Assembly: GCF_004745945.1 (NCBI RefSeq)
Contig: NZ_SRLE01000009.1
Span: 186,001-250,000, forward strand
Reading direction: 5' to 3'
Length of the DNA: 64,000 nucleotides
Origin: Mangrovimicrobium sediminis
Lineage (GTDB): Bacteria; Pseudomonadota; Gammaproteobacteria; Pseudomonadales; Halieaceae
A program made the translations under genes and the position numbers. Below the pieces are notes generated by a model. That model saw only the letters and a program-made list of their open reading frames with translations, made no database searches and was not told where the DNA came from. Positions 51,924 through 61,365 of this stretch are shown here, in pieces. Numbering within the stretch: the stretch's first letter is position 1; each line of letters begins with the position of its first letter.

Positions 51924-52658
51924 CTAGGCAGCCTCGTCGCAGAGCTTCTGCGCCTGCGCCACGTCCAGCGTGCCCTCGTAGATGGCGCGGCCGGTGATGG
52001 CGCCGCAGATGCCCTCGCGGGCCACGGCGCTCAGTGCGCGGATGTCGTCCATGTTGGTGATGCCGCCGGAGGCGATCACCGGGATCGACGAGGCGCGGGC
52101 CATGGCCAGGGTGGCCTCGACGTTGACGCCCTGCATCATGCCGTCGCGGGCGATGTCGGTGTAGACGATGGCGGATACGCCGTCGCTCTCGAAGCGCTTC
52201 GCCAGGTCGGTGGCTTTGACTTCCGAGACTTCCGCCCAGCCATCGGTGGCCACCAGGCCGTCCTTCGCATCCAGGCCTACAATGACCTTGCCCGGAAACG
52301 CGGCGCAGGCCTCGGCGACAAACTCAGGTTCCTTCACCGCCTTGGTGCCGATGATGACGTAGCTCACCCCGGCTTTTACATAGTGCTCGATGGTCTCCAG
52401 GGTGCGGATACCGCCGCCGATCTGGATTGGCAGGCCCGGGTAGGCCGCGGCGATGGCGGTAACCACTTCGCCGTTCACTGGCGTGCCGGCGAAGGCGCCG
52501 TTGAGGTCTACCAGGTGCAGGCGACGGCAGCCGGCGTCCACCCATTTCTTGGCCATGGACACCGGGTCGTCGGAGAACACGGTGCTGTCTTCCATCAGGC
52601 CCTGGCGCAGGCGCACGCACTGGCCGTCCTTGAGATCGATTGCGGGGATGATCAGCAT
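51924..52658 (-). CDS. hisA: ProFAR isomerase
   Basis: Amadori isomerase of histidine synthesis. 244 residues from ATG 52658 ([20 protein letters not shown]), overlapping hisH by 7 bp. The catalytic Asp pair sits in AIDLKDG and [26 protein letters not shown] and [13 protein letters not shown] are the phosphate-binding loops. It is 2 bp before hisF. Confidence 0.97.
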   Translation of the reverse strand: MLIIPAIDLKDGQCVRLRQGLMEDSTVFSDDPVSMAKKWVDAGCRRLHLVDLNGAFAGTPVNGEVVTAIAAAYPGLPIQIGGGIRTLETIEHYVKAGVSYVIIGTKAVKEPEFVAEACAAFPGKVIVGLDAKDGLVATDGWAEVSEVKATDLAKRFESDGVSAIVYTDIARDGMMQGVNVEATLAMARASSIPVIASGGITNMDDIRALSAVAREGICGAITGRAIYEGTLDVAQAQKLCDEAA

Positions 52659-53305
52659 TTGCCGTTCCACTCGATGAAGTTCTTCAGAAGTTGCAGGCCC
52701 GCCGTGTGGCTTTTCTCCGGGTGGAATTGCACGGCGAACAGGTTGTCGCGGGCCAGCGCCGCGTCGGCATCGACGCCGTAGTGCAGCGCGCCGGTGACCA
52801 GCTCGCGGTCCTGCGCATGTACGTAGTAGCTGTGCACGAAGTAGAAGCGCGTGCCGTTTTCGATGCCCGCCCACAGCGGGTGCTCGCGCACCTGGTCGAC
52901 GGCGTTCCAGCCCATGTGCGGCACTTTCAGGCGTTCGCCATCGGCGGCCACCAGCGGGTTGCCGAAGTGGCGCACTGTGCCGGGGACCAGTCCCAGGCAG
53001 GGCACGCCGTCGTTTTCCTCGGAGGAATCCATCAGCGCCTGCATGCCGATGCAGATCGCCAGCACCGGCTTGTGCTGCTGCACCAGGGCCTCGGCGAGGA
53101 TCTCATCGCACTTCAGGCGGCGGATTTCCGCCATGCAGTCGCGCATGGCGCCGACACCGGGAAACACCACGCGGTCCGCCGCGCGGATGGCCTCCGGGTC
53201 GCAGGTGACCAGCACCTCGCCGGCGCCCACGTGACGCAGGGCGCTGGCCACGGAGTGCAGGTTGCCCATGCCGTAATCGATGACGGCGACGCTACCGCTG
53301 CTCAT
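52652..53305 (-). CDS. hisH: Imidazole glycerol phosphate synthase, glutaminase subunit
   Basis: Class I glutamine amidotransferase that feeds ammonia to HisF. 217 residues. [18 protein letters not shown] is the N-terminus. The nucleophile Cys is in [19 protein letters not shown] (Ile instead of the usual Leu after Cys, conservative). The catalytic His/Glu lie in [20 protein letters not shown]. 9 bp after hisB. Confidence 0.97.
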   Translation of the reverse strand: MSSGSVAVIDYGMGNLHSVASALRHVGAGEVLVTCDPEAIRAADRVVFPGVGAMRDCMAEIRRLKCDEILAEALVQQHKPVLAICIGMQALMDSSEENDGVPCLGLVPGTVRHFGNPLVAADGERLKVPHMGWNAVDQVREHPLWAGIENGTRFYFVHSYYVHAQDRELVTGALHYGVDADAALARDNLFAVQFHPEKSHTAGLQLLKNFIEWNGKC

Positions 53306-53314
53306 GCCGGGCGC

Positions 53315-53908
53315 CTAGAGCACGCCCTTGGTGGAGGGCGTGACGCCGGCCATGCGCGGGTCCTCCGCCAGCGCCATGCGCATGGCGCGGCCGAAGGCCT
53401 TGAAGATGGTCTCCGCCTGGTGGTGGGTGTTCTCGCCGCGCAGGTTGTCCACGTGCAGGGTGACCCGGGCATGGTTGACGAAGCCCTGGAAGAATTCCAT
53501 GAACAGGTCCACGTCGAAGCCGCCCACGCTGGCGCGGGTGAAGTCCACGTTGAAGGTGAGGCCGGGGCGGCCGGAGAAATCGATCACTACCCGCGACAGC
53601 GCCTCGTCCAGCGGGCAGTAGGCGTGGCCGTAGCGCATGATGCCGCGCTTGTCGCCCACGGCCTCGGCAAAGGCCTGGCCCAGGGTGATGCCGATGTCCT
53701 CAACCGTGTGGTGGTCGTCGATGTGCAGGTCGCCCTTCGCATTCACGGCAAGGTCGAACAGGCCGTGGCGCGCCACCTGGTCGAGCATGTGCTCGAGGAA
53801 GGGGATGCCGGTTTCCAGCTCCGCCTTGCCGCTGCCGTCGAGGTTCACGCTAATGGAGATCTGCGTCTCCAGCGTATTGCGTTCCAGGGTGGCCTTGCGC
53901 TCAGCCAT
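53315..53908 (-). CDS. hisB: Imidazoleglycerol-phosphate dehydratase
   Basis: Monofunctional dehydratase, 197 residues; the phosphatase half found in E. coli is absent. [19 protein letters not shown] and [20 protein letters not shown] hold the Mn-binding His/Glu clusters, repeated in [18 protein letters not shown]. First gene in this his run. It is divergent from mutY, with a short C-rich leader that shows a TATAAT on the minus strand at 53969-53974. Confidence 0.97.
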   Translation of the reverse strand: MAERKATLERNTLETQISISVNLDGSGKAELETGIPFLEHMLDQVARHGLFDLAVNAKGDLHIDDHHTVEDIGITLGQAFAEAVGDKRGIMRYGHAYCPLDEALSRVVIDFSGRPGLTFNVDFTRASVGGFDVDLFMEFFQGFVNHARVTLHVDNLRGENTHHQAETIFKAFGRAMRMALAEDPRMAGVTPSTKGVL

Positions 53909-54073
53909 TGGGGGTCTCCAGGGATTCGCCCGGGACGGCCAGCGGCCGCCCCTGAAAAAAGGCCCGCTATTATAGAGGAATGGGGGCGGCAGTACACTGC
54001 GGCGGCGGGAGCGCCACTGGCAACCCGCGGCGACCCGAATTACCCTGTACGCCCCGAGACAAATGACCTGAAC

Positions 54074-55171
54074 ATGCCCCGCCGCCCTGCCTTCCACCGC
54101 CGCGTCCTCGACTGGTTCGACGTGCACGGCCGCCACGACCTGCCCTGGCAGGCCAGCCGCGATCCTTACCGGGTGTGGGTGTCGGAGATCATGCTGCAGC
54201 AGACCCAGGTGAAGACGGTCATCCCCTATTACCAGCGCTTCCTGCAACGCTTTCCGGACGTCCACGCGCTGGCCAACGCGGAGCAGGACGAAGTACTGCA
54301 CCACTGGACCGGGCTCGGCTACTACGCCCGGGCGCGCAACCTGCAAAAGGCCGCGCAGGTGGTACGCGACGAGTACGCGGGCGAGTTTCCCGCCTCGCTG
54401 GAGGACCTGGCGGGGTTGCCCGGTATCGGCCGCTCCACCGCCGGCTCCATCCTCGCCGCCGCCTTCGGCCAGCGCGGCATCATCCTCGACGGCAACGTCA
54501 AGCGCGTGCTGGCCCGCCACCGGGCCGTCGAAGGCTGGCCAGGAAAGACAGCGGTGCACGACGCGCTGTGGGAGATCGCCGAGGAACTCACCCCCCGCGA
54601 GCGCCACGCCGACTACAACCAGGCGATGATGGACCTCGGCGCCACCCTGTGTACGCGCTCCTCCCCGCGCTGCGGAGACTGCCCGGTGGCCGCGGACTGC
54701 GTCGCCCGCGAGCAGGGCAACCCCGGCGCCTACCCGGGCAAGAAGCCCCGCAAGACCATGCCCGTGCGCAACACGCGCTTTTTCATGGCGCGCAACCCGG
54801 CGGGCGAACTGTGGCTGGAAAAACGCCCCGCCCCCGGTATCTGGGGCGGCCTGTGGTGTTTCCCGGAGGCCGGCGAGCGCGACCCCGCCGCCTGGTGCCT
54901 TGACGTGTTCGGCGCCGAACCGGGCAGCATCGAGGCCTGGCACGAATTCCGCCACACCTTCAGCCACTACCACCTGGATATCCAGCCGGTGCTGTTGCAC
55001 GTACCCGCGCCGGCAGCCGCCGTCATGGAAGCCGACCGGCAGCTTTGGTATAACGTGCGCGAAAATCCCAGGATCGGCCTCGCCGCCCCGGTCGTCGACC
55101 TGCTGCGGCAGCTCGCCACCGGTAGCAGCCCGGCGGCCGGGACACGAAAATCACCCAAGGCAAAGGAGTAA
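54074..55171 (+). CDS. mutY: A/G-specific adenine glycosylase
   Basis: Removes adenine mispaired with 8-oxoguanine. 365 residues from ATG 54074. The glycosylase domain has [26 protein letters not shown], the helix-hairpin-helix [21 protein letters not shown], and the catalytic Asp in [13 protein letters not shown]. The 4Fe-4S cluster Cys are in [17 protein letters not shown]. The C-terminal NUDIX-like domain contains the [18 protein letters not shown] block. Followed by yggX after 3 bp, the usual operon. Confidence 0.97.
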   Translation: MPRRPAFHRRVLDWFDVHGRHDLPWQASRDPYRVWVSEIMLQQTQVKTVIPYYQRFLQRFPDVHALANAEQDEVLHHWTGLGYYARARNLQKAAQVVRDEYAGEFPASLEDLAGLPGIGRSTAGSILAAAFGQRGIILDGNVKRVLARHRAVEGWPGKTAVHDALWEIAEELTPRERHADYNQAMMDLGATLCTRSSPRCGDCPVAADCVAREQGNPGAYPGKKPRKTMPVRNTRFFMARNPAGELWLEKRPAPGIWGGLWCFPEAGERDPAAWCLDVFGAEPGSIEAWHEFRHTFSHYHLDIQPVLLHVPAPAAAVMEADRQLWYNVRENPRIGLAAPVVDLLRQLATGSSPAAGTRKSPKAKE

Positions 55172-55174
55172 CCC

Positions 55175-55447
55175 ATGGCCCGCACCGTCTTCTGCAGGAA
55201 GTACCAACAGGAAATGGAAGGGCTGGACGCGCCGCCCTACCCCGGCCCCAAGGGCCAGGACATCTTCGACAACGTCTCGAAACAGGCCTGGCAGGACTGG
55301 CAGGCGCAGCAGACCATGCTGATCAACGAAAAGCACCTGTCCCTGGTCGACCCGGACGCCCGCAAGTACCTGCAGGAGGAGATGGAGAAGTTCTTCGCCG
55401 GCGAGGAGCACGACACCGCCGAGGGCTACGTACCGCCCTCTGAGTGA
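55175..55447 (+). CDS. yggX: Fe(2+)-trafficking/oxidative damage protection protein YggX
   Basis: A 90-residue cytosolic protein implied in iron-sulfur cluster protection. [28 protein letters not shown] carries the conserved Cys7. [22 protein letters not shown] and [10 protein letters not shown] complete the family pattern. AAAGGAG is close to the ATG; it is co-transcribed with mutY. Confidence 0.96.
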   Translation: MARTVFCRKYQQEMEGLDAPPYPGPKGQDIFDNVSKQAWQDWQAQQTMLINEKHLSLVDPDARKYLQEEMEKFFAGEEHDTAEGYVPPSE

Positions 55448-55510
55448 GGCTCTACAGGAGTCCTTGCGAGAGCCCTTACGAGGGACCTTGTGGGGGCCCT
55501 GCGCGCCCCC

Positions 55511-55541
55511 TTGACTCGCCGCCCCCGTGCGGGTTTAATAC
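55511..55541 (+). promoter_or_regulatory. tRNA-Phe promoter
   Basis: TTGACT (55511-55516) and TTTAAT (55534-55539) with 17-bp spacing, followed by a GC-rich discriminator (CGCGCCTC). This is typical of stringently controlled tRNA genes and lies 26 bp before the mature 5' end. Confidence 0.7.
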
Positions 55542-55565
55542 GCGCCTCTCGCGATTCGCGACCAT

Positions 55566-55641
55566 GCCCAGATAGCTCAGTTGGTAGAGCAGGGGATTGA
55601 AAATCCCCGTGTCGGCAGTTCGATTCTGTCTCTGGGCACCA
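55566..55641 (+). tRNA. tRNA-Phe (GAA)
   Basis: 76 nt with an encoded CCA. The acceptor GCCCAGA pairs with TCTGGGC. The D arm contains AGCTCAGTTGGTAGAGC, the anticodon loop TTGAAAA reads GAA, and the T loop is TTCGATTC. It is a known target for P4-type integrases; the integrase gene starts 176 bp downstream. Confidence 0.97.
55621..55641 (+). other. Presumed left attachment site (attL)
   Basis: The 3' end of tRNA-Phe, from the T loop to the CCA, is the usual crossover region for this integrase class. The matching attR should be a repeat of these bases beyond the right edge; none is seen in the window. Confidence 0.5.
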
Positions 55642-55817
55642 CACCCCCTCCTCCGTTAGTTCACAAAAATCTGAAAAACTTCTTGGTAACAGCAGGTTAG
55701 GCTGTAACATAGTGCCTGTTGGTCCACGTATTCTTCGATACAGGCCAACCACCGCCGGGGCACAACCGGGGGCATAGGCCCAAAATGCGGCTCGTTATGC
55801 CCCCACCAGGAGGCAGA

Positions 55818-57056
55818 GTGGCTTTCACCGCGACGACGGCAAAAAACGCCAAACCGAAGGAAAAGATCTATCGTCTCGCAGTCGAGAACGGGCTCTACCT
55901 CGAGATCCATCCAACCGGGTCCAAATACTGGCGTCACAAGTACAGGTTTGCCGGAAAGGAGAAGCGGCTTTCACACGGCGTCTATCCCGAAGTCACCCTG
56001 GCGGAGGCTAGAGACGCGCGAGACGACGCCAGGCGCCTGCTGAGGCAGGGGATCGACCCTGGCCGGGTCAGGCGCTCCCGGAAGGCCAAGGAGGAGTGGG
56101 AGGCCGACAACACATTCAAGTCGGTGGCAGGTGAGTGGCTCAAAAAACAGCGACCCACATGGGCAGAGTCCACCGCCAAGAAGCGCGAGAACCTCCTTCG
56201 GAACGACATATACCCGTGGCTGGGATCCACCCCCATCAACCACGTAGAAACCTCCGATCTAATCTCTCTCCTACAACGAATCGAAGACCGCGGTGCAATC
56301 GAAACCGCACATAACGCTCGGCAAGTCCTCAATCAAATCTGCCGCTATGCGAAACAGACCCGCCGGGTCGACGCGAATCCGGCTAGCGATCTTCAGGGTG
56401 TACTGAGTCCCAAAGGCACCCAGCACCGACCCGCGATAGTTGACCCTGCAGCATTCGGCAAGCTTCTCCTCGCCATTGAAGGATATGAGGGGTCACATGT
56501 CGTCCGCTGCTTACTTCGGCTCTGCCCGATCCTCTTCCAGCGCCCGGGTGAGATGATCTCCATGGAGTGGGAGGAGATAGACTGGAAAGCGAGCACATGG
56601 AACCTCCCGGCCAGCAAAATGAAGATGCGCCAGGAACATGTGGTCCCTCTCAGCCTGCAGGCCATCGCTATCCTGCGCGACCTGGAACCACTCACGGGAC
56701 GATTGCCTTACGTCTTTCCAAACGCCAGGCGGCGGCGGGAGCACGTGAGTCCCGCTACGATCAACAGCGCACTTCAGAAACTCGGATACGACACCAAATC
56801 CCAGCACTGCGCCCATGGCTTTCGCGCTTCAGCCCGAACCATGATGGATGAACAGCTTGGGTTTCGCCTGGAATGGATTGAGCATCAACTCGCACATCAA
56901 GTCAGGGATTCTCTTGGGCGCGCTTACAACAGGACCAAGCATCTGCCTCAAAGGACCGAAATGATGCAGAAGTGGGCAGACTATCTCGACCTGCTGAAGC
57001 AGGGTGCAAGACAGGAAAATATTCTAGTCGGGGACTTTGGGCAGAAATCTGTCTGA
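55818..57056 (+). CDS. P4-type tyrosine integrase
   Basis: Site-specific recombinase of the island. It starts at GTG 55818 behind AGGAGG (4 nt); a preceding ATG at 55797 is less good. The 412-residue protein has the DUF4102 arm domain (KPKEKIYRLAVENGLYLEI, HGVYPEVTLAEARDARDDARRLL). The SAM-like core-binding domain is at about 100-190. The catalytic domain has Arg in FQRPGEMISMEW, HGFRASARTM (His-x-x-Arg), IEHQLAH (second His) and the nucleophile Tyr in GRAYNRTKHL. It is directly after tRNA-Phe, so this is the integration module. Confidence 0.95.
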   Translation: MAFTATTAKNAKPKEKIYRLAVENGLYLEIHPTGSKYWRHKYRFAGKEKRLSHGVYPEVTLAEARDARDDARRLLRQGIDPGRVRRSRKAKEEWEADNTFKSVAGEWLKKQRPTWAESTAKKRENLLRNDIYPWLGSTPINHVETSDLISLLQRIEDRGAIETAHNARQVLNQICRYAKQTRRVDANPASDLQGVLSPKGTQHRPAIVDPAAFGKLLLAIEGYEGSHVVRCLLRLCPILFQRPGEMISMEWEEIDWKASTWNLPASKMKMRQEHVVPLSLQAIAILRDLEPLTGRLPYVFPNARRRREHVSPATINSALQKLGYDTKSQHCAHGFRASARTMMDEQLGFRLEWIEHQLAHQVRDSLGRAYNRTKHLPQRTEMMQKWADYLDLLKQGARQENILVGDFGQKSV

Positions 57057-57070
57057 ACTTACGAGAGAAA

Positions 57071-57736
57071 ATGACTACAAGCTTTGACTGGGAAGATCTA
57101 TTTCGACGCGAGCAAGAAATTCGCGATAGTATCGCCTGCTGGCAGCGCATTCCCGCTAACAATGCATCTGATCTGGCGGAGAAGGAAGATAGGTTAACTG
57201 AATATGAGCTGCAGCTCGAAGCAATCAAGCTCGAGTACAGCGAACAAATCGAACTGGCTATTTCTCAATTGCCGGGTAGGCGCGATTTGGACGCTGTCGG
57301 AGACTCGGATAAGTCGGAGAACCCAAACAACAGCTTTGGCTCGAAGTCAGCAAATCTCCCCAACTCGATCAATACTGACAATATTTCGAAGGAGATACTC
57401 ACATCGCTCCATGATGATAAACCTGAATCGACCACTCCCTGTAGTCTCCACAAGCTGCTCGATGGGCTAGAGATAAATCACCGACCCCGCATGCGGGTCC
57501 AAGAAGACATTATTCTTCACATTCTCTGCAAGCTTGGCCATAACCCAGGCGCTCTACCCCCATGGGAAGGCGGACCGTGGGTAAAAAAGGATGCAAGAAA
57601 CCTCCTTCAGGACCAAAAGATTGGCCAATTATTTTTCACCAAAAAGGTCTTCGACTTAGCCTGGGAGCGCTTGAAAAAAGATGGGCGAATCTCAGCACTC
57701 CCTAAACAAGGTGCCTCCACTATCCCGACAAAATAG
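57071..57736 (+). CDS. Island protein of unknown function
   Basis: A 221-residue hydrophilic protein, starting at ATG 57071 behind GAGAG, 14 bp after the integrase. Residues about 1-75 are strongly helical and charged with heptad-like spacing (LFRREQEIRDSI, LAEKEDRLTEYELQLEAIKLEY), a likely coiled coil. The middle is Ser/Asn-rich. The C-terminal 90 residues (CSLHKLLDGLEINHRPRMRV to the end) form a small alpha/beta or winged-helix-like region. No recognised family. Codon and base usage is poorer in GC than the chromosome to the left. Confidence 0.7.
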   Translation: MTTSFDWEDLFRREQEIRDSIACWQRIPANNASDLAEKEDRLTEYELQLEAIKLEYSEQIELAISQLPGRRDLDAVGDSDKSENPNNSFGSKSANLPNSINTDNISKEILTSLHDDKPESTTPCSLHKLLDGLEINHRPRMRVQEDIILHILCKLGHNPGALPPWEGGPWVKKDARNLLQDQKIGQLFFTKKVFDLAWERLKKDGRISALPKQGASTIPTK

Positions 57737-57739
57737 GGA

Positions 57740-57774
57740 AATAGGGATACTTGCTAGGGAGACTATCCCTAATG
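57740..57774. repeat. Short inverted and direct repeats upstream of the AlpA-like gene
   Basis: TAGGGATA (57742-57749) is inverted at 57764-57771. AGGGA also recurs directly at 57735, 57743 and 57756. They lie 45-75 bp before the AlpA-like start and could be its operator. Confidence 0.4.
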
Positions 57775-57817
57775 TCACCTTCTAGTCACCGACTAACCGG
57801 TATGACTAGGAGCCAAC

Positions 57818-58084
57818 GTGCACAATTCAGTAGCCGTATCCCGATCAGAACGCACCACCACAATCCCAAGCTACGACGACCTGCCTAAAACAGGCCTACT
57901 TCGCGATAGGCAAATCTACCCCTTCTTCGGCATCGGGCGGTCCACTTGGTGGAAATGGGTAAAGGAGGGAAAGGCACCTCCAGGAATAAAGCTTGGTAGC
58001 AGAACGACTGTTTGGCGCGCGGAAGATGTCAGACAACTGCTGTTGGATCTGAGCACAGACCCCTCGACGGATTCTACACAATGA
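57818..58084 (+). CDS. AlpA-family phage-type regulator/excisionase-like protein
   Basis: An 88-residue DNA-binding protein. GTG start behind AGGAG (6 nt). The AlpA winged-helix core is TGLLRDRQIYPFFGIGRSTWWKWVKEGKAPPGIKLGSRTTVWRAEDVRQLL. Proteins of this type control excision or replication modules of P4-like islands and commonly accompany P4-type integrases, as here. Confidence 0.88.
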   Translation: MHNSVAVSRSERTTTIPSYDDLPKTGLLRDRQIYPFFGIGRSTWWKWVKEGKAPPGIKLGSRTTVWRAEDVRQLLLDLSTDPSTDSTQ

Positions 58085-58157
58085 TTAGTGCTCAGCTTGT
58101 GGCTCAGAAACCTACGACTCTGTGCTTGAAGCAGCCGAGAAAGGGAGGAGAGCCGAC

Positions 58158-59096
58158 ATGAGGAGGCATGACCACCCCCGCATAGGGTCACAACGATTGC
58201 CCTCGAACCGATCCACCCCAGATACTCTTGGCTCAAAAGTAACTAGTCAAATATCGCAGAGGCCGAACCTGCTCGAAAAACTGCTGAGCCATGGAGACCG
58301 AGTATCGATAGAGCGAGGACGCCTCTGCATTGAATCCTCCAGCGGCATGCCCGTGCCAGAGTTGTGGGCGCATGAGCATGAAGCTGATCTAATCTTCCAG
58401 ATTGTAGAACGATGCCAAATCACGGCCTATCAATACTTGTCATGTACAGTGCGGAAAAACTGCGAGGGCCGCTATCCGGGTGTGAATTTGAGCTTCAGAG
58501 AGCTTTTAACTGGCGCTGATGCTTACACCATATTCAATGTACAAATTTCACGCGCCAGAACCACCAAGCATGGGAAAAAGGACTCACCACTCCCACCAGG
58601 GCATTTCCGGGTCCAGAAGGGCTCAAAATTCCTACTGTTCTGGAACCGAACCGGACTTCCAACACCCCGAAGGCTTTCATCCTTTCACGACTACATGACA
58701 AAGCTCAAGCCGCTAGTGTTTGTCTCCCGCCTTTCAGTCGCAAACCGCCTGGATAAAGATACCCTCTCACCTCTTTCACTGAGCCACTGGGAGATTCTGC
58801 ATTCAAACAATCACGATGAAGTGTCGGACAACATTTCAACAACAGGTGGACATTTTTCCGACAAACTCCAGACAAGCACTCCGGACAAGAGGAGAAGAAA
58901 TTTACTTATAAATCATGCAGTTGACGAGCTTTCAGGTGCGGGAGCTCATCCCTGCGGAGCAAAGGTAGATAGCTTAGAAGGGATGAGGGATTCTCCGGGT
59001 GAATGGCTTGGTCAATCTCAAAACTACAGGTCCAACACCCCTGAAAACCAAACTACGGATGAATGGTTGGCTGAATATGACGGCAGACCGCACTAA
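58158..59096 (+). CDS. Island protein of unknown function
   Basis: A 312-residue protein from ATG 58158, which has GGGAGGAG 8 nt upstream. No membrane segment or signal peptide. It has a basic N-terminus, then a mixed alpha/beta centre (LIFQIVERCQITAYQYLSC, GVNLSFRELLTGADAY, GKKDSPLPPGHFRVQKGSKFLLFW) and a hydrophilic C-terminus. No family recognised. Position after AlpA suggests an island maintenance or replication role. Base composition is close to balanced, unlike the host core. Confidence 0.7.
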   Translation: MRRHDHPRIGSQRLPSNRSTPDTLGSKVTSQISQRPNLLEKLLSHGDRVSIERGRLCIESSSGMPVPELWAHEHEADLIFQIVERCQITAYQYLSCTVRKNCEGRYPGVNLSFRELLTGADAYTIFNVQISRARTTKHGKKDSPLPPGHFRVQKGSKFLLFWNRTGLPTPRRLSSFHDYMTKLKPLVFVSRLSVANRLDKDTLSPLSLSHWEILHSNNHDEVSDNISTTGGHFSDKLQTSTPDKRRRNLLINHAVDELSGAGAHPCGAKVDSLEGMRDSPGEWLGQSQNYRSNTPENQTTDEWLAEYDGRPH

Positions 59097-59103
59097 ACAG
59101 TAG

Positions 59104-59280
59104 ATCGGGCTCCTGAGTCAGCTGTTACTAAACTTAGAGGGCGGATTGGCATTGGTATGGGAAAAATACGGTATCGAGGTGCCCAACTGGTTGGGCACAG
59201 CTGGCCTGACGCTATGGCTCAAGGACAAACTACCCAGCCTAGCTTTCAAATACTGCGGAACACTGAGCAAATCTCAATAG
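59104..59280 (+). CDS. Possible short gene or gene remnant
   Basis: An open frame of 58 codons with protein-like composition (LALVWEKYGIEVPNWLGTA, then GLTLWLKDKLPSLAFKYCG) ending TAG at 59278. No ATG or GTG starts it; only CTG/TTG codons are available (59113, 59146). It could be a truncated gene. The rest of the gap to 59441 shows nothing recognisable. Confidence 0.3.
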   Translation: MGLLSQLLLNLEGGLALVWEKYGIEVPNWLGTAGLTLWLKDKLPSLAFKYCGTLSKSQ

Positions 59281-59441
59281 AACAGAAATGCTGACCAATG
59301 CTAACTCGAAGCCAGTTGAATCAAGCTCATTCGACGGAGAGAGATTGTCCGTACGAGCTCCTCTATTTCATGCAGCACCTTTCGAACCGGGGGTGTTGGT
59401 TTGAGGAGTGCATACGGAGGGGGGTGAATCAATAGAGGTTC

Positions 59442-59681
59442 TCAATACTTCAGCAAGGCCGGCTCCCCTAGCAAATATTCGTCTCCGCCTACCAGGTCGA
59501 CCTTCTGCGCAATACAATTTCCTAGACTGGCGTGCCTCTTGTAATCCTCCTCCGTCTCGACCAAAAAGACGCTTCGATCACAATCACTACAGTGTCGAAC
59601 TTTTGGATTTTCGGTAAGTCCGAGGTTTCGCCAGTTCAAAGGGCACCTGAACTTAAGCATGCAATTTCGAATCAGTTCCAC
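59442..59681 (-). CDS. Small cysteine-rich (zinc-ribbon-like) protein
   Basis: A 79-residue protein, antisense to the other island genes. MLKFRCPLNWRNLGLTENPK starts the recognisable part. The next block VRHCSDCDRSVFLVETEEDY and NCIAQ give CxnCxxCxnC, which could bind zinc. Relatives with the pattern CPLxW...VRxCxxC are small stand-alone proteins of unknown function. ATG 59681 or 59660 are both possible starts. The two-strand coding potential of this stretch makes the call moderate. Confidence 0.6.
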   Translation of the reverse strand: MELIRNCMLKFRCPLNWRNLGLTENPKVRHCSDCDRSVFLVETEEDYKRHASLGNCIAQKVDLVGGDEYLLGEPALLKY

Positions 59682-59811
59682 CCTGCCTCCTGCACACTCT
59701 TGTCATGCAACCACAGTCACTTTTCTGATACTGTCACATTCCTATCCGGAAGCCCATATTGATCGGATATGCCGGACACCTCGAGTACATGAAAAGAGTT
59801 GATCACCTGCT

Positions 59812-61365
59812 ATGCCTAAGGCGACTAAGAAAGAAAAGGTATCCGAACCTCTAGAAAAGACCCTATGGAAAAGCGCCGATAAATTGCGCAAGAACATGGA
59901 CGCCGCCGAGTACAAGCACATCGTGCTCGGCCTGATCTTCCTCAAGTACATATCCGACGCCTTCGAGGAACTGCACGGCAGGTTGTCGGCCGGTGAGGGC
60001 GAGTACGAGGGCGCCGACCCCGAGGACCCTGATGAGTACCGCGCCGAGCGGGTGTTCTTCGTGCCCCCCAATGCCCGCTGGAGCCACCTGCAGGCCCGCG
60101 CCAAGCTCCCCGAGATAGGCAAGGACGTGGACGAGGCCATGGAGGCCATCGAGAAGGAGAACCCCACCCTCAAGGGGGTGCTGCCCAAGCAGTACGCCCG
60201 CCAGAACCTCGACAAGGCCAGCCTGGGCGCCCTGATCGACCTGATCGCCACCATCGCCCTGGGCGACGCCAAGGCAAGGAGCCAGGACCTGCTGGGGCGC
60301 GTGTATGAGTACTTCCTAGGCGAGTTCGCCGCCGCCGAGGGCAAGAAGGGCGGCCAGTTCTACACCCCCGTCAGCATCGTCAAACTGCTGGTGAACATGC
60401 TGGAGCCCTACAAGGGGCGCATCTATGACCCCTGCTGTGGCTCCGGCGGCATGTTCGTGCAAGCCGAGAAGCTGGTTGAGGCCCACCAGGGCCGCATCGA
60501 CGACATCTCCATCTACGGCCAGGAGTCCAACCAAACCACCTACCGCCTGTGCCGTATGAACCTGGCCATCCGCGGTATCGATGGCTCCAACGTGCGCTGG
60601 AACGGCGAGGGCAGCTTCCTCAACGACGCTCACAAGGACATGAAGGCCGAGTTCATCATTGCCAACCCGCCCTTCAACGACTCCGACTGGTCCGGCGAGC
60701 TGCTGCGCGACGACCCCCGCTGGCAGTACGGTGTGCCGCCCACCGGCAACGCCAACTTCGCCTGGATGCAGCACATGATCTACCACCTCTCCCCTACCGG
60801 GACGCTGGGGCTGGTGCTGGCCAACGGCTCGCTATCCTCCAACTCCGGCGGTGAGGGCGACATCCGCAGAGCCATCGTCGAGGCCAAGCTGGTTGACTGT
60901 ATCGTGGCTCTACCGGACAAGTTGTTCTACAACACCGGAATACCGGCCTGCTTGTGGTTTATCTCCCGGGACCGCAAGAACCACAACTTCCGCAACCGGG
61001 AGAACGAAGTGTTGTTCATCGACGCCCGCAATATGGGCGAGATGATTACCCGCCGGAACCGGGATTTCGCCGACGAGGACATCGCTCGCATCGCTGATAC
61101 CTACCATGCGTGGCGCAACAAGGATGGTGGGTATGAGGACGAGAAGGGTTTCTGCAAGGCCGCTTCACTGGAGGAGGTACTGAAGCACAACCATGTGCTG
61201 ACGCCAGGCAGGTACGTGGGCATTCCTGACGAGGAAGATGATGGCATACCGTTCGAGGAAAAGATGGCCAAACTCGCAGCTGAACTCGGCGAGCAGATTG
61301 AGGAGAGTGCCGCACTCGATGCTCGTATAACAGCAAGCCTGAACAAAGTTGGCATTCCTTTATGA
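59812..61365 (+). CDS. hsdM: Type I restriction-modification methyltransferase subunit HsdM
   Basis: N6-adenine methyltransferase subunit that with HsdS modifies, and with HsdR cuts, DNA. The 517-residue protein has the N-terminal helical domain ([42 protein letters not shown]). The SAM-binding loop is [20 protein letters not shown]. The catalytic motif is [18 protein letters not shown]. The C-terminal part includes [16 protein letters not shown]. It overlaps hsdS by ATGA. Base usage is GC-rich in the centre and AT-richer at both ends. Confidence 0.97.
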   Translation: MPKATKKEKVSEPLEKTLWKSADKLRKNMDAAEYKHIVLGLIFLKYISDAFEELHGRLSAGEGEYEGADPEDPDEYRAERVFFVPPNARWSHLQARAKLPEIGKDVDEAMEAIEKENPTLKGVLPKQYARQNLDKASLGALIDLIATIALGDAKARSQDLLGRVYEYFLGEFAAAEGKKGGQFYTPVSIVKLLVNMLEPYKGRIYDPCCGSGGMFVQAEKLVEAHQGRIDDISIYGQESNQTTYRLCRMNLAIRGIDGSNVRWNGEGSFLNDAHKDMKAEFIIANPPFNDSDWSGELLRDDPRWQYGVPPTGNANFAWMQHMIYHLSPTGTLGLVLANGSLSSNSGGEGDIRRAIVEAKLVDCIVALPDKLFYNTGIPACLWFISRDRKNHNFRNRENEVLFIDARNMGEMITRRNRDFADEDIARIADTYHAWRNKDGGYEDEKGFCKAASLEEVLKHNHVLTPGRYVGIPDEEDDGIPFEEKMAKLAAELGEQIEESAALDARITASLNKVGIPL

